Of a stretch of DNA of 64,000 nucleotides, positions 36,701 to 49,400 are shown piece by piece. Below the pieces are notes generated by a model, which was not told where the DNA came from, did not search any database, and saw only the letters and a program-made list of their open reading frames with translations. The stretch comes from Nereocystis luetkeana (lineage: Eukaryota > Sar > Phaeophyceae > Laminariales > Laminariaceae). Each line of letters opens with the position of its first letter. The stretch's first letter is position 1. The stretch covers positions 1 through 64,000 of the forward strand of contig JARUPZ010000002.1 of assembly GCA_031213475.1 (NCBI GenBank), in the 5' to 3' direction. The position numbers and the translations under genes are program-made.

Positions 36701-39700
36701 AGCGGGAAGGGGGGAGAAGAGCCTGCTATGTGACCCCGGATCTGAGTTACGAGTTGGAAGGAGAGAGAGAAGAAGATGTGCGAAGATAATGAATGGGATG
36801 AAAAAAAAAAAAAAAAAAAAAAAAGTGGGTCGGTCTTCAGCCCAGCTTTTGAGCAACAAAAACAGCAGTATTGAATGGCAGTTATCTTTGTAAAAAAGCC
36901 TTGCGCTCAACTTTTGAAGTCGGAGAATCTCCCACCCACCACGACACCAGCAGCAGCAGCAATGCAAGGTGCAAGGAAGGTGCGGGACGAAACTTGTCGC
37001 CCCCTTGATGTGTTGTCTTACCTGCGCTCACGTACGATATACGATACCACTGGTGTGCAAGATGAACCAGAGGGTATAATGTTTAATTTTGTATTATTAT
37101 AATACAACGTAAAACTGACTGTAAGTATGTTAAACACGTGGGAGTTGGGGGGGGCGGGGGGGGGGGGGGGGGGGGTATGGTAAGCGGAGAATCAATTCCC
37201 GGCGGCATGGTGTGATGATGTTGACTTTTTCTGTGGGATAAGGCTGAAGGGTTTTTGGTCTCGACGTCTTGTATTAATAGGATGCTGACGACTGATGAAG
37301 GGTGCGCCTCGGAGATGAATGCTGCGAGATTGGAGATTGGAATGGAACCCCCACGTACAAATCCTGCGTGTATTTGTTAGTGACTTCTGTTTATGCATTA
37401 TGCATACAGTTATTTATCGTGGTATCTAATGTATGTAGTCCTCCGAGTACATATCCAGCATTGTGCTGTGGTGCATACCCGAAAGCTACTTTGTTCCTTT
37501 ATTAGACTATGGATACGGAGTCTAGACCACATGTGTAAAGCTATATCGCATGACATCTCCATGATAGACGAAGGCAGGCGACAGGTGGCAGGGGTAAGGG
37601 TGGCAGGAGTAAGGGGTAAGGGCAGCACAAAAAAAAACTCCGGTAAAACGCGAACAAGGACCCACCGCCGAAAACGGCCGAACGGCCAAATGCTACACGG
37701 TCCTATTCTTGACGTTGAACCTTGACGATCTTGAAGTCCCATTTTCATATATAGACCATCGATTCGGATTAGAGGCAATCGAGACGAACGGTCAAACGCG
37801 AAAAACGACTGAAACCAAAACCTACTGCGCACCGCGCACGGCCATCGTATCACGATCATCATCACCAACACCATCCACCGCAACAATAGCGATCAGTATC
37901 TCTCGTGTGTCGTATCGTGTTGCGAGCATCTCCTTGTCCTTCCTCCGGTACCAGATCAAACCCGTTTTCGCCAATGGTGATATAGCCGTACAGCAGCATT
38001 ATGTCACGGTGCCGATCCGAGGGAATCAAGCCAACATACGAATAACAATCTATGAATATTAATCTTGATTTTGCCAACAATCTTGCGCCGCCTGGTAACT
38101 GGTATATACCAGGTACGTACGTTGGTACCGGTATCGATCGAGGGGATCAAGCGAAGATACGAGCAGCAATCTCGATATATTGCGTATTCTCAATCTATAT
38201 CTTGCCACTTGCCAAAAATCTTGCGCCGCCTGGTAACTGCTACGCTGGTACCGGTACCCGCCAACCCAACCTGGCCGCAGCGATGCCTCCTTCTTACCAG
38301 TATTTATTAGGCCGCTCTCGAAACCGCGCACACGCACACGCACGCCCCAACAACTTGGAACTTGGAACTTGGAACTGCTGTTGCCCTTTGAGCAGTGTCC
38401 TGATGGCGTTGGCATTGCTCCACTCCCACGGGCTCTTTCACGGCCACGTCACACCGGCGAGGATTATGTTCGGATCTCCTGGCCGAAACGAGGCGGGTGC
38501 TGCGACGGCGAGGCTGTGCTACCTTGAAAAGCTCGTGGCGCCTGGAGATGCCTGGCACACCGGCGAGGCTTCCTCGGGTGGGGTAGAGAAAGATCTCAGG
38601 TAACAATTCACAGCAGTACCAACATACATCCGCCCTTTTTGCCGGTATCTCCCTCTCCTTGGTGTTGACCGTTGCGTGCAGCAGCTATCTCCCGCTTTGG
38701 GTATGAATGTTTTTTCGTGTACTATTAATAGGGAAGGTGGTTGTCAGTATTATAGTATCCGGGCTTTAGTGGGCCAGTGTTACGATTTTGACGATGTTGG
38801 AAGGTGTGGAGACGCGTTCTACGATAAAGGTGGCACTTTTTGGCTAAAATGTTTTCTGAATGACGGGGCTCCTTAACCTAAAATCGTCGGAATGCTTTTG
38901 TTTCGAAAAATGACTTGTTTGTATACTCGGGCCATGGGGATATTCATCGGGATGCAATTTGATTTTTGCTCAAGTCCGTTTTCGGGTAAGGTATGGAGCT
39001 CTTCAAGTGAGGAGCCTGTAGGGTGAACCTCTATCGTAGAACACCTTTCGACAACACAATGCCACCACAACAGCAGTAGTGCCTTTCAAGGGGTGGATTT
39101 ACTTTGTAGGACAAGTAGTTTGTATTAATAGCAGCCTTTCTGGTCTACTTGTGTCACTTGTATTCTGTTTCATTTCATAACTGTTTTGTTTCTTTTTTAT
39201 TGTCTTTTCGTTCTTACTTTCTGGTCTGTCTTGTGGTGCTGTGTTCTCTTGCTGACCCAGTATGTTGGCTTTTCACGTGCTTCAGCCATTCCTGTGCGAT
39301 TTGTTTTGTTTTGGTTTCTCTGTGTCTCACAGTCTGACCGTAGAAGTTGTACCTCTCAATGTAGAATAAAGAAACATGTCGGACACTGGGTGTACTGATG
39401 AAGCTAGGTAGAAAGAAAGGTATAATGCGAAGACCAGAAACACGCATGGCCGTGGGGGGGATTCTAGAGGCGTTCATTTTGATTTTATTGCAGGCCCTGT
39501 TTGGGTTAGGGTTAGAATAATGTCGAGCGGGGGGGTTCTTCACTTTGCTCGTACTGTAGGTCAATGTAGGTGAATGCCTGGTAACAGATGCTGGCAGTTG
39601 GTCACGGAGCCATGGTATTACTATTACTAGAATAGTTTATTTAGGTGGTGAGTGGTTCCCCACGTTCTGGTTTGAACCTTGCCTGAAGGGCCGAAGGGAA

Positions 39701-41783
39701 GGTCCTTGTCGGCATTGCTTGATGAGTGATGCTTGATGCTTCTCGCTCGATGCCGACTGTCACTATTAATGGTAGTATTAATAGTACAGAGTAGTTAACC
39801 TTTGTTATTTGTAATTTGTAATTTGTACCCTTTCTAGGGGTGTTGTTCTCTTTTTTCTAGGGCCGAAAACAAGCGGCGTGCGAGAGGAGGGCGTGCGATT
39901 GAGGAGGCCGTTGCAAGGTCTTTTGCACGGAGGCATTCGCATCACACACACGAGTATACCTGGTAGTGGTAACGCCCACTGGCGGAATTACGCGTAGTAC
40001 GACAGCATGAGAGAGCATGGCAGCATCGATGATCTACGAGTAGAGAAAATGAAAAACCGGAGCTGTGAGATTAAAATACTCTAAACTCATACCAGGTATT
40101 TGCAAGCTTGGTGTAATAATTCGATCACACAATCTACGGGGGGTGTGCGAGGTTTTTAGAGTTGTCTTGAAATTGTTACAGGTTTGAAAGCAACGAATTC
40201 GTTCCATGATTTGATAGCATCGATGATATCATTGTATCAATGAAGGCGCCAAGCAACGAATTCGTTCCATGATTTGATAGTATCAATGATATTAGTGTAT
40301 CGATGAAGGCGCCATTCCCTTTAACTTTTTTTTTGCGCGTGAACACAAAGTTTGGACTGGCCCGTTGCCCCATGTTGCAGAGCTGCTATGTTGCTATACC
40401 AGTATGATACAGAGCTGTTGCTGTTTTCATATTTAGTCATCGCTATAAATTGAAGTGCGTGGTCCCAAGACAGGCTCCAATTATTATCAGGTACCGGTAT
40501 TAAACAGTCACCAGACGCTGTTCAGCTTCAGTTGATCCTTCTGTGCCAGGTATTTGTTTGTCACCAATCGCTCCTCCTCTATTCTGTTATCTTCTTCCCT
40601 ACGTTCGTACTCGTGTGTTGATTATCTCCCCTTCGCCAACGGCCTACCGGCAGGGATTCGGACATTGTGTCATTAGGACTGACGGCTTTTGCGGCTCTCA
40701 TGGGGGATGCCGGGGCCGCGGCCGGTGAACCGCTGGAGAGCTACCGCGCTACCACCGAGAGTACGGGGGTGCCGGAGCTGTCTCCCCTTGGCAGGCAAGC
40801 CCTCATAATTGCGCCAACTCCTACAATACCTGGGGACTGCACTGCTGTAGTGTGACACCACGTCATACTGTCATATTGTGGCAGGGCGGTAACGGTGGCA
40901 GTCGCACGAAACGGTATCATCTTTTTGGGGAGGGCGGGAAGGGGGGTGTAATCGATATGATGCATATATGCATAGCCGTGGTCGGAGTTGGGGGGGGTGG
41001 GCATGTTATACGTCGTGGGGCTGAGCATGCGCGAGTGATACGCTTGATTGACACTTTGACTACATACTGTGAGCATGAGCTCACACTATTTCCAAGTGAT
41101 GTATCCCCAAAGGCGTCGGTGCACCTGCTAAAAGGTTCCCTCGTACTACGGATACAACCCAACCCCGGTCATCATTATTCCGTGTATTCATGTTGCATTC
41201 GCAGGCTGGGACAATTTGTCTTGAAGGTGTCCGACGTACTTACCGCTTCTTCCGACAACAAATATGTCCGTCGTAGTCCTAGTTACCGCTTCTGGTTGTA
41301 ATACCACTGCCTGCAACTCTTGTGATTGTTTTCCGACTCTATGAGCATCGCTGTTGCTGATGCATCCTTCCCATATTGCCTACGAACAGGGAGGCCATAG
41401 ATCTAATGCTGGGCACAGACCCCACCGAGCCCATCCCTTCGGCCGCGGAGCTCCTCCAGCACGCTTGGTTCCCCCTGGACGGCGTAGAAAACCAAAACGC
41501 GGTGGCGCCCATGCCTCTCGCGCCGGGGCAAAAGGTTGCTGTCGGCCCCCCGGCCCGACCAGAGAACGTGCCGATAGGACTACCCCCCATGGTACCCAAA
41601 CTGAGTGCCAACAACAATGGTACGGGGGCGGGTGGGGGTGGGAAAGGGACGGGACACAACGCGGGGGCGGCGGAGAAGGATGTGCCGTGGGTGGAGATGC
41701 CGGATGGGAGCCAGGCTTTGAGCTCGTGGTTGACCAGGAAGTCAAGCACGAGGAACGCTTTGGGGATGAAGAGTGCTTGGTGA
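33738..41783 (+). CDS. CAMK-like protein pseudokinase (complete model)
   Basis: Six exons join in phase to 363 residues: 33738-33837, 34084-34226, 34728-34837, 38396-38599, 40654-40794 and 41390-41783. The protein-kinase fold is readable throughout. VKC carries the beta-3 lysine (Lys40), the helix-C region has Glu57, MIYEHMPGGTLTEHL is the hinge and helix D, ALALLHSHGLFHG is helix E, DIVSLGLTAFAALMG is helix F, and IDLMLGTDPTEPIPSAAELL with HAWF is the end of the C-lobe. The catalytic residues are gone: HRDLKPEN reads HGHVTPAR (133-140), DFG reads CYL (159-161), and the glycine-rich loop lacks its glycines. The nearest active relatives by pattern are Ca/calmodulin-type kinases. Intron 5 appears to be GC-AG. 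The last exon ends in a Gly/Pro-rich tail. A role as allosteric scaffold is inferred. Intron 3 is 3.6 kb and holds a SINE. Confidence 0.82.
36480..36824 (+). mobile_element. tRNA-derived SINE, copy 2
   Basis: The head starts GTCGCCCCGGTGGTTCAAG, with A box TGGTTCAAGTGG and B box GGTTCGAGCCC, then an AT-rich linker, a conserved body (TTCAATTGTTGAGAGCGCCT and on) and a 24-bp poly-A tail. It lies in pseudokinase intron 3, in sense. Confidence 0.95.
37148..37176. repeat. Poly-G tract
   Basis: A G run interrupted by one C sits in pseudokinase intron 3. It could form a G-quadruplex in RNA and DNA. Confidence 0.9.
38000..38275. repeat. Tandem duplication of about 140 bp
   Basis: Two adjacent units share GATCRAGGGRATCAAGC, a middle with CAATCT, and CAATCTTGCGCCGCCTGGTA or its AAATCTTGCG variant. 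The unit ends in TACC/GGTA-rich palindromes. It lies just before pseudokinase exon 4. Confidence 0.8.
39150..39430 (+). repeat. Dispersed repeat family E, copy 3
   Basis: A T-rich stretch precedes CTGTGTCTCACAGTCTGACC, GGACACTGGGTGTACTGATG and AGGTAGAAAGAAAGG, ending near TAATGCGAAGACC. The order matches copies near 29.6 and 32.3 kb. It lies in pseudokinase intron 4. Confidence 0.65.
40188..40313. repeat. 63-bp tandem duplication
   Basis: Two near-identical units begin AAGCAACGAATTCGTTCCAT and end GAAGGCGCC. They lie in pseudokinase intron 4, about 340 bp before exon 5. Confidence 0.95.
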
Positions 41784-43434
41784 GATGAGCGTGCGGTGCG
41801 GTGGGGTTTTTTTTTTGCGAGCGTTTTTCTCCTGTGTTCTTTAATGTTGGGGGACGCGTTTGGCCTGTTTTGTGACGGCGGGCTAGAGATGTTTGAGAGA
41901 AATGAGCACAATGAGCGGGTGTGAGAAGATCATCATCATTTTCATTATCATTATCATTATCATTATCACCTGTCACATGGAACCTCCCCACTCGGCGAAA
42001 GCTAACCCTATACATAGACTTAGGGTTAAGAGTCGTGATGTTGGACAGGTTTAAAATAGTCAAGAGGGCGTCATGTTTTTTGTTGTTGTTCACGTATATG
42101 GTGGGTGGGGGCGGGTCTTGAGTGAAAATACAGCAGCATACGGTATATATATACCTGGTAGTTTTTAAACCTTGAAAAAAGAGATAATCAGCTGTGAGAT
42201 CGAGGATTTCGTCGAAGGCCGTATTTGCACGTTGTGTATGATGCTATGAATAGTGTAATACAAATATTCTCGTCGAAGCACTATCAGTACCGTAGAAAGA
42301 AAACACACAGCCTCGTGCGATTTAGCAAGGGTTAGGGTTAGGTTTTGTCGACAACGAAGAGTGTAAACGCCGAGCGACGCGTCTATGATGTTTTGGTCAA
42401 AAGCGGCTCTGAAATTCGTCCCAGGGGGTGCTTTATGTTATCACCCGTGTGATAGTGTTATCTTATCACCCGCGTGCTAGTGTTATCTCATCACCTGTGT
42501 GATGGTGTTATATCACCACCCTAGTGTGATATTAATTGTGTTATCTTATCACCCGTGTGATGGTGTTGTATTATCACCCGTGTGATGTAGTGTCAACTTA
42601 TCACCCGTGTGATGTTGTGTTATCTTATCACCTGTGTGATAGTGTTATCTTATCACCCGTGTATTAGTGTTATCTTATCACGTCTGTGATATAATGTCAT
42701 TTTATCATTCGTGTGATAAGTGCTATCCGTGTGATGGTGTCATCGTATCACCCGTGTGATAGTGTCATGTATCACCCGTGTGATATAGAGTTATCTTATC
42801 ACCCGTGTGATAGTGTTATCATATCACCCGTGTCTCCTGGGTGTCTCTTGTGCACCTTGTTATGGTTACCTTTCGATCGATTATGTACCTGGTAAATACA
42901 ACAGCATCAGCCACGCACGGGATAGACCCGCCAGCAGCCCAGGCACAAACGCTGTACGCAGGGTGTCCAGCTCCACCCCCTAGAGAACGGCCCAGTGCAC
43001 ATACTATGTTCTACTACTGTAGACAGATAGATACTACGGTATGCATCCGATACTGACCTCTGTTACACCTTATACATTTGACACCTTTGATGCATATTGC
43101 AGCAGTATTATCTATACCTCTGATACCATAGCACCTTTGATACGTTTGATCACACCGCGCATACATATCGTACACCCGACAGAATCGCGCACACATCAAA
43201 TGCGCCGCCCCGCGTATGTTTGTTTGTACAACCCCACCGTCCTCGTCTTGGCTGCGCTTTATAATTTCAAAAGCTCGTTGCAACTTGCAACTGGTGAAAG
43301 CTCGTTGCAACCCCTACAATAGTTGTAACCTCTCCTGCTAACTCGGAACCTTCCTCCCCCTCCTTCCCGTCGGGGTGTTTTTGTTCCCGTGCTCTGCTCC
43401 CTCGGACTGCTGCTGCTGCTGCTGCTGCTGATAG
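41784..43434. other. Region between the pseudokinase and the first recovered PH exon
   Basis: The missing first exon(s) and promoter of the PH-DUSP gene should lie here, but I could not identify them. A 25-bp minisatellite occupies 42430-42835. A CTG run at 43408-43430 leads directly into the acceptor of the PH exon. Confidence 0.5.
42430..42835. repeat. 25-bp minisatellite with internal palindrome
   Basis: About sixteen units of GTGTTATCTTATCACCCGTGTGATA occur with small variations in length. Each unit contains the inverted repeat ATCAC..GTGAT. It is not a CRISPR array, since there are no unique spacers. Confidence 0.93.
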
Positions 43435-46400
43435 GCAACGTCGGTGGTTCGTGCTCAACCCGTCCACCTCGATGCTTCTCATCTACACGCACGAGGTAGA
43501 TTTGACGGTTAACGAGGCTGAGTCCACCAGGAGGTCCTCCGGGAGCATCCCCAAGGCCTATCCCTTGGACTGCGCTCGGGTGAGAGTCAAGGGTGTCGTG
43601 TGAAGGCGTTATTATCTATTTTCAGTGTTATTCATGGTGATAGGGTTTTGGTACGTTCTTGGTCCCTGGCATTTTATCGTCGTACGATCGTGATGTGTAG
43701 CAGTATTGTTGTAATAACATACCTGGTATGCTGCTGTGCTGGCATAGCGGTATGGGATGTCTTGCAGTTTTTGGCCTCACTGATCTCCACGCCGTAGAGC
43801 TTCTCAAGCGATTTCTGTCTACGTACGGTGTGGAAGGGCGTATCATTAGCGAATACGTACGACACTGGCTTTGATGTTAGCGGTCCGCTGCATACGCACC
43901 CTCTCGGATCTATGTTGATGACGTACGTACGTACGTAGTGGCTGTTGAAACATGTGAACACCAGAAGAACAATAACAACTGATGATATCTTTGAAGAATT
44001 TTACGAGATAAATAGGGTTGTTGTTAGAGAGAAAATGGCATGTGTGTAACTTTCAACAGCATGATCTGATGATATGAGCACCTGGTGGGTAATGCCCAGA
44101 ACATTCATCGCGTACGTAGACGAAAGATCACATGTCGGACCAGATGGCCGACTGCACGAGCATAAGGCACTACCACCGTGGTTGTCAGCCTAACAGCTAT
44201 CAATAGCTCTATTATTACCTGGTACCCTGGTAGTGTTTTTTCCAACGTATGATATTATGCTGTATTTACGTTGATAGTGGAAGAGACGGTAGTATTGATT
44301 TTTCTCACGTGCTGCGTGAACATGCCGCTGTGCCTCTTACCTCGACTCCTGCCTGTCTATTGATCTCTGACTCGACTGCTGCCTTTTGATAGATTTCGGA
44401 GCTGGTGCGGCCAAGCGTGAAGGAAACGCCATCGGCCCACGAGTACTGCTTAGTCTTGGAGGATACGGCCGATCGCTTCCCCTCCATGTTCCTATCCTTC
44501 CCAGATCCCAAGGTGCGCTGCCCCGCTGGTAAAGCTCAATGGTGTTGCCTCGCTTGCGTTGCTCCACATCACCTTCCCTCGCCCCCATGTCCTGAGCTAG
44601 AGTAGTTTGATTTATGCTTCCGACTTCTGTCGTTTGTTTTGCCGTGTCGAGTCCGCACTCACCGTCATTCCAAGGCCCCAGCGTCGGCCCATGTCTCAAA
44701 ACACGGAACCAGCGTGCTCCCTACCCTACCCTACCCTACTCTACTTTACCCTGCCCCACCTTACCCTACCCTACCTTACCCTACCTTCCCCTGCCCTACC
44801 CTACCCTACCCTACCCTGCCCTACCCTACCCTACCCTGCCCTACCCTGCCCTACCCTGCCCTACCCTACCTTGCCCTACCCTACCCTACCCACACCTTCC
44901 TTTGTATCAGGCGATGGGCTTGTGGTCGAACACGTTTCGCTCTGTCAAAGAAGTTCGCGCTGCGGGAACTCGAGCTCGCAAGCCTGACGCGCCTGCAAGA
45001 ACTGGCGGCCTCCCGGCCGGGAGCGATGATGGGGTGGACTGGTGGGATGATGTCAGCCACCAAGCGCAGAGGGTGGCTCACGTGACGGCGGCTTCTGCCT
45101 TCGCCGCGGGGGGGGGAGAGGTGAGACTTGTCGGAGGTTCACTTCGTGCAGTGTCTGAGATTCGTGCAGTGTGTAAGAGGCGCAGAGTTTACTCGGGGTG
45201 TGTTATTACTGTCGTGCGATGTGTCCGAGGCGTAAGGGTTGTGCTGTCGCGAGGATGTCATGTTGAATACGTTCGGCATCGCGTGTTGAGTACGTGAGGC
45301 ATCGGGTGTTCAGCACGCGAGGCATTGCGTGTCGAGTACGTGAGGCATCGAGTGTTCAGTACGTGCGCCATTGGGTATTGAATTGGTGTGGCGTTGCATG
45401 TTGAGTACGGGCGCCGTTGGGTATTGAACTGGTGTGGCGTTGTGCTGATGTTGTCATGCTCCGCCCGTTCTCGTGTTGGCCGTCTGTTTGTCGTGCTGTT
45501 CTAACTACCGTAGAATTTACGTGTGAGTGCACCGTCCGGTCCTATCAAAGCACCACAACTACAGAGTATGTTTCGATGCGACGGTAGTCTGTCCGAAGTA
45601 TCTCCCAGAAGGTGGGACCGAGCATATTACGTACCAGGTACTACAGCAGTAGGTTTGCGAGTATCATGTTGCACTGGTGCTTATAGCGCGCTTTTTGGAA
45701 TCTCGTGTCTGAGTGGCCGGGGTCATCCACTTGGACAGGTGTGTGTGTGCTCTCCACATTTAAATATATTGGTATTTGTGCCCGTCGACATCCCGCACAC
45801 GTATTAATAGTGTGCGTGCCGACTCCTCGTCCTAGAGAGGATACACGCTCTGCGATCACACTGCTATTAATATTTATAGGACGCGGAGAGAATACGTTAT
45901 AATGCCGTGAGGAGAGTAGGCAATACAATGACATCGTACTGGATACGACAAGCGCAACATACGCACGCCCGCAACCCGGATACACTGAAGAGGGGACGGT
46001 ATTGTATATATACCGTGTAAAAAAAGATATTGCTGTTCATAGCGGTATGCTGCAACACCAGTGGACAAATAGTACCCGCACAGGTACTGCAGTACCAGGT
46101 AGTTGTTTAATTTACACTATTGCGGGGGGCCATGAGTAAATAGGATCACATATTGTTAATAAAGATGAGGAAATATATACCTGGTATATATTTTTGTCAA
46201 TACCGTAGGTCCTATTAATAGTGACTATGGCCCCCCGTATTACTAATATTAATAGTGATACGACGCAGCACCAGCGGACTGCCAGAAACTGTTGCGTACC
46301 TGGTATCGTATTACCTGGTACCTGGTATCATACAATACGCCCATCCACTGACACCCACGCACCCACCCACTCACCGACCCACCAACACAACCCATCCACC

Positions 46401-49400
46401 CACCAAGCGACCCACTCATTTACCATTCACCCACCACCCACCCAGGTGCTGGTGGTGCTGATGGTGCCGCTGTGCGGCACCTATAGGACTAATGCTACTG
46501 TAACAGGCCTCCCACCCACCATGTACAGCAGTTCGTACAGCAGGCGTTGAGTGCGTTCATAGAGAGTTTGTTGCTTTGTCGTATGGGATTTCCACTTTTT
46601 GCCTTTTGCCCGCTATTCCGGGGAGCGAGCAAATCATCCCCGGGAGCTTTCCACGGTCCCCGCTCAGCGGGTAGGACTTCGGCGCCCGTTCTTTCGCCGG
46701 GGGCACTGAGGGCTGCTGGCTGCTGTGTGGGGCAGCGTGGCCCAGCCGTGCTGACGCGGGCGGTCCGGTGGCGCAGGGTAGAGTCGGGGCACACCCCTAA
46801 CTGTAGAACAGGCATAACTGATGTGACTATCGAAATGACGACTACTACGCAAGCGTATTAATTAGCACCGGTATGGGTGTATGGATACGATGGTATTCTA
46901 AGTTACAGCGCGCATTTTCTGGTCCCGGGTGTGATTGTCTTTTGTCGCGGGCACGGGGTTGGTTGGTGCTTGTCTGCTTGCCTCGGTTGGACTACAGGCG
47001 GAGCTTTCTCGCTTCGTGGAGGAGAAACTGCTGATGCACAAACGGTCTGCGAAGAGTGTGTATCTCAACGGCTCGATCAAGAGCGGAGGGACCAGCTTGT
47101 TCGGGGGGGGAGGCTCGTTGGTCTTGCCTACTTCGAACAATGCCGGCACCATTTTTAAGGTATGATAGCATAGGTACAACAGCAGTACTAGCGCCAATAA
47201 CTGCTGTATTGCCATACCTGGTAATCATTAACCAATAGCATAATGTTGAGCAAAACCTTAGTAATAGTGTCATTTTCCAATAACATATTGCCATTAAGCA
47301 CCAACTTGGTGTGATTATTCAATAACATAGTGCCATTAACCACCAAGTTAGTGTCATTAACCAGTAACATGTTGCAGTTAACCACTATTAATTAGATAAT
47401 ATCATCAACCAATACATATTGCCATTAACCATAAGGATAGTGGCATTTGCCGATAACATAGTGCCATCAACCATCAAGATAGTGTTAATGACCAATAATA
47501 CCATTTAGCACTAACATCCTAACATACTGCCATTATCCAATATTATAGTGCCGTCAACCATTGACCCTCTCAGGACTTTACACAGCAGGAGTAGAGGGGA
47601 AAATTGACGGGTAAGACGTGACAACTACAGAGACACCCACTGCCTGATTGGGGGACGATACAAAGAGGCGTGTTTTATGTTGGAATATCCTGCGCTGACG
47701 TGAAATCAGCCAACTTAAGGTCAAGTCACGTGATGTAGTGTAACTTGACCCTCTACGGGAACTCAGAGGGGAAAATTGAAAATTGACGATAAAATTTGGC
47801 AAAAATTGTAGCCACGGCCACTGCGTGATTGGGGGATGATATTCTGCAACATGGTTGGTGTCCGAATTATGATGGTTGAATGCAAGGAGTCGCACAGCAC
47901 GTGGGCAACATGATCCTACCCCTAGTGCTGTACTGCTGGGCGCTCGCTCACACTCACGCTGCTTATATGCATATACGAGGGTTAGGGGTTAGGGTAGACG
48001 ATTACCATTGATACCGAATACACTACTGTTACCACTGCTGTTCTGGTCGCTGCATGGGCGTTGCTGCTCTAAAAGGGCTTAACACACACCTATTAATAGT
48101 ACCAACGTATAGTGTCACCATGCATAGCGTCATGGATCATAGCCGATTTGGAAGTGATAAATATTGAGCAAAAATGGTAACTTAGATTAATCAGCCGCGC
48201 ACGAGTAGGCGCCTATTGTAGTGGTCTACTTATTGGTGAGTAAACCTCGCAACTACTAAATTTCAATTTCGCTATTGCTTCAGTCCGAATCCACCCTATT
48301 AACAGGAGGATTGTTGTCTCGGGCAACAAAAAATGAGCGTAGAAAGCGCCCACGTGGCGTGTGTATGCACAACTCGACGCGATTCGACGAGATAATCTAA
48401 TGGTGTCTAATGAAGTAATACCTGGTATGGCGATAGAAATGACGGCATGCACCGTTGCGGGGAGAACGGAGGAGTGCCCGCTATCTGACGAAAGGGGGCG
48501 AGCCGGAGAAGTAGGACGGAGATACAGTAGTAGATGGGATGGGAGAAAGCAAGAAAAAGGAAGACAAGCAAGCCATGGCCGATGGTATACATGTGGTTAT
48601 TTTTTATTTTTTTATTGAGACTTTTTCGCTCTTGAGCACGGAAGCAGCACTGAACCAGCCAGCACTGAAGGGTTGGGCTTTTGGAGCCCCAAAATGACGA
48701 AAACGTCTAACCCTTGTAGGACTGCAGTCTCGTTTTGGGGGCAATTGGGGACAAATCACTTGTAAATTGAGTGGTTTGTCGCCAAAGCGGGACTGGAGTT
48801 CTAAAAGGTTGAGCAGATTTGCCCTTTCACCCGTCGCTCGTTGTGTTCCTTTCGCCTATTCGAGGTTTCGTCGACTGCCAACGTCGAACGTCGAAAGCGG
48901 GCTCAAGCTTTCAGTACGGTCTACTGCTTTGTATCGGAAAAGTATGGTCTACTGTAGTCTCGTGGAAACTGTCGTCGAGATCCCTGAAAGTCTATGCTCT
49001 TCATCTATTAATACAGACCAGGTACGTTGCTGCATACCACTCTGTCCCGAAATATAATCACCGTTTGGTGTAATAGTTTGTGTAAAACCTGTGCTTATAT
49101 TATGGGACAGAGTGGTAGCTGGTAAAAAATTGCGGAAACGCGCGCACGGACAGCAGTAACTGCTATTATTAATAGCTATTAATATCAATACGTGTATTGT
49201 AAATGTAGTACCTGCGCTGGTAGTTCGTACCCAGGTCGTCGCGGAGATGTCGCAGGGTAGAAGTCGCGGAGACGTCGCCGTGATGAGGTCGCGAAGCGAG
49301 GGTCCCTTGTAGCGGTCGTTACGGCCGACGTAAGCCGAGCAGAATTCTTCGTTGATACTGGTATTTAGCAAGGAGATGCTATTAATAGTGCTATTAATAG

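Noticed and set aside
41380..42093. 237-residue minus-strand open frame
   Set aside because: It is the antisense shadow of the GC-rich last pseudokinase exon.
42430..42835. CRISPR array
   Set aside because: Units abut without unique spacers, no cas genes are present, and the genome is eukaryotic.
44607..45297. Long Pro/Thr/Leu/Tyr open frames
   Set aside because: Their bulk is the CCCTA array; only the part from 44911 to 45120 behaves as an exon, in one frame.
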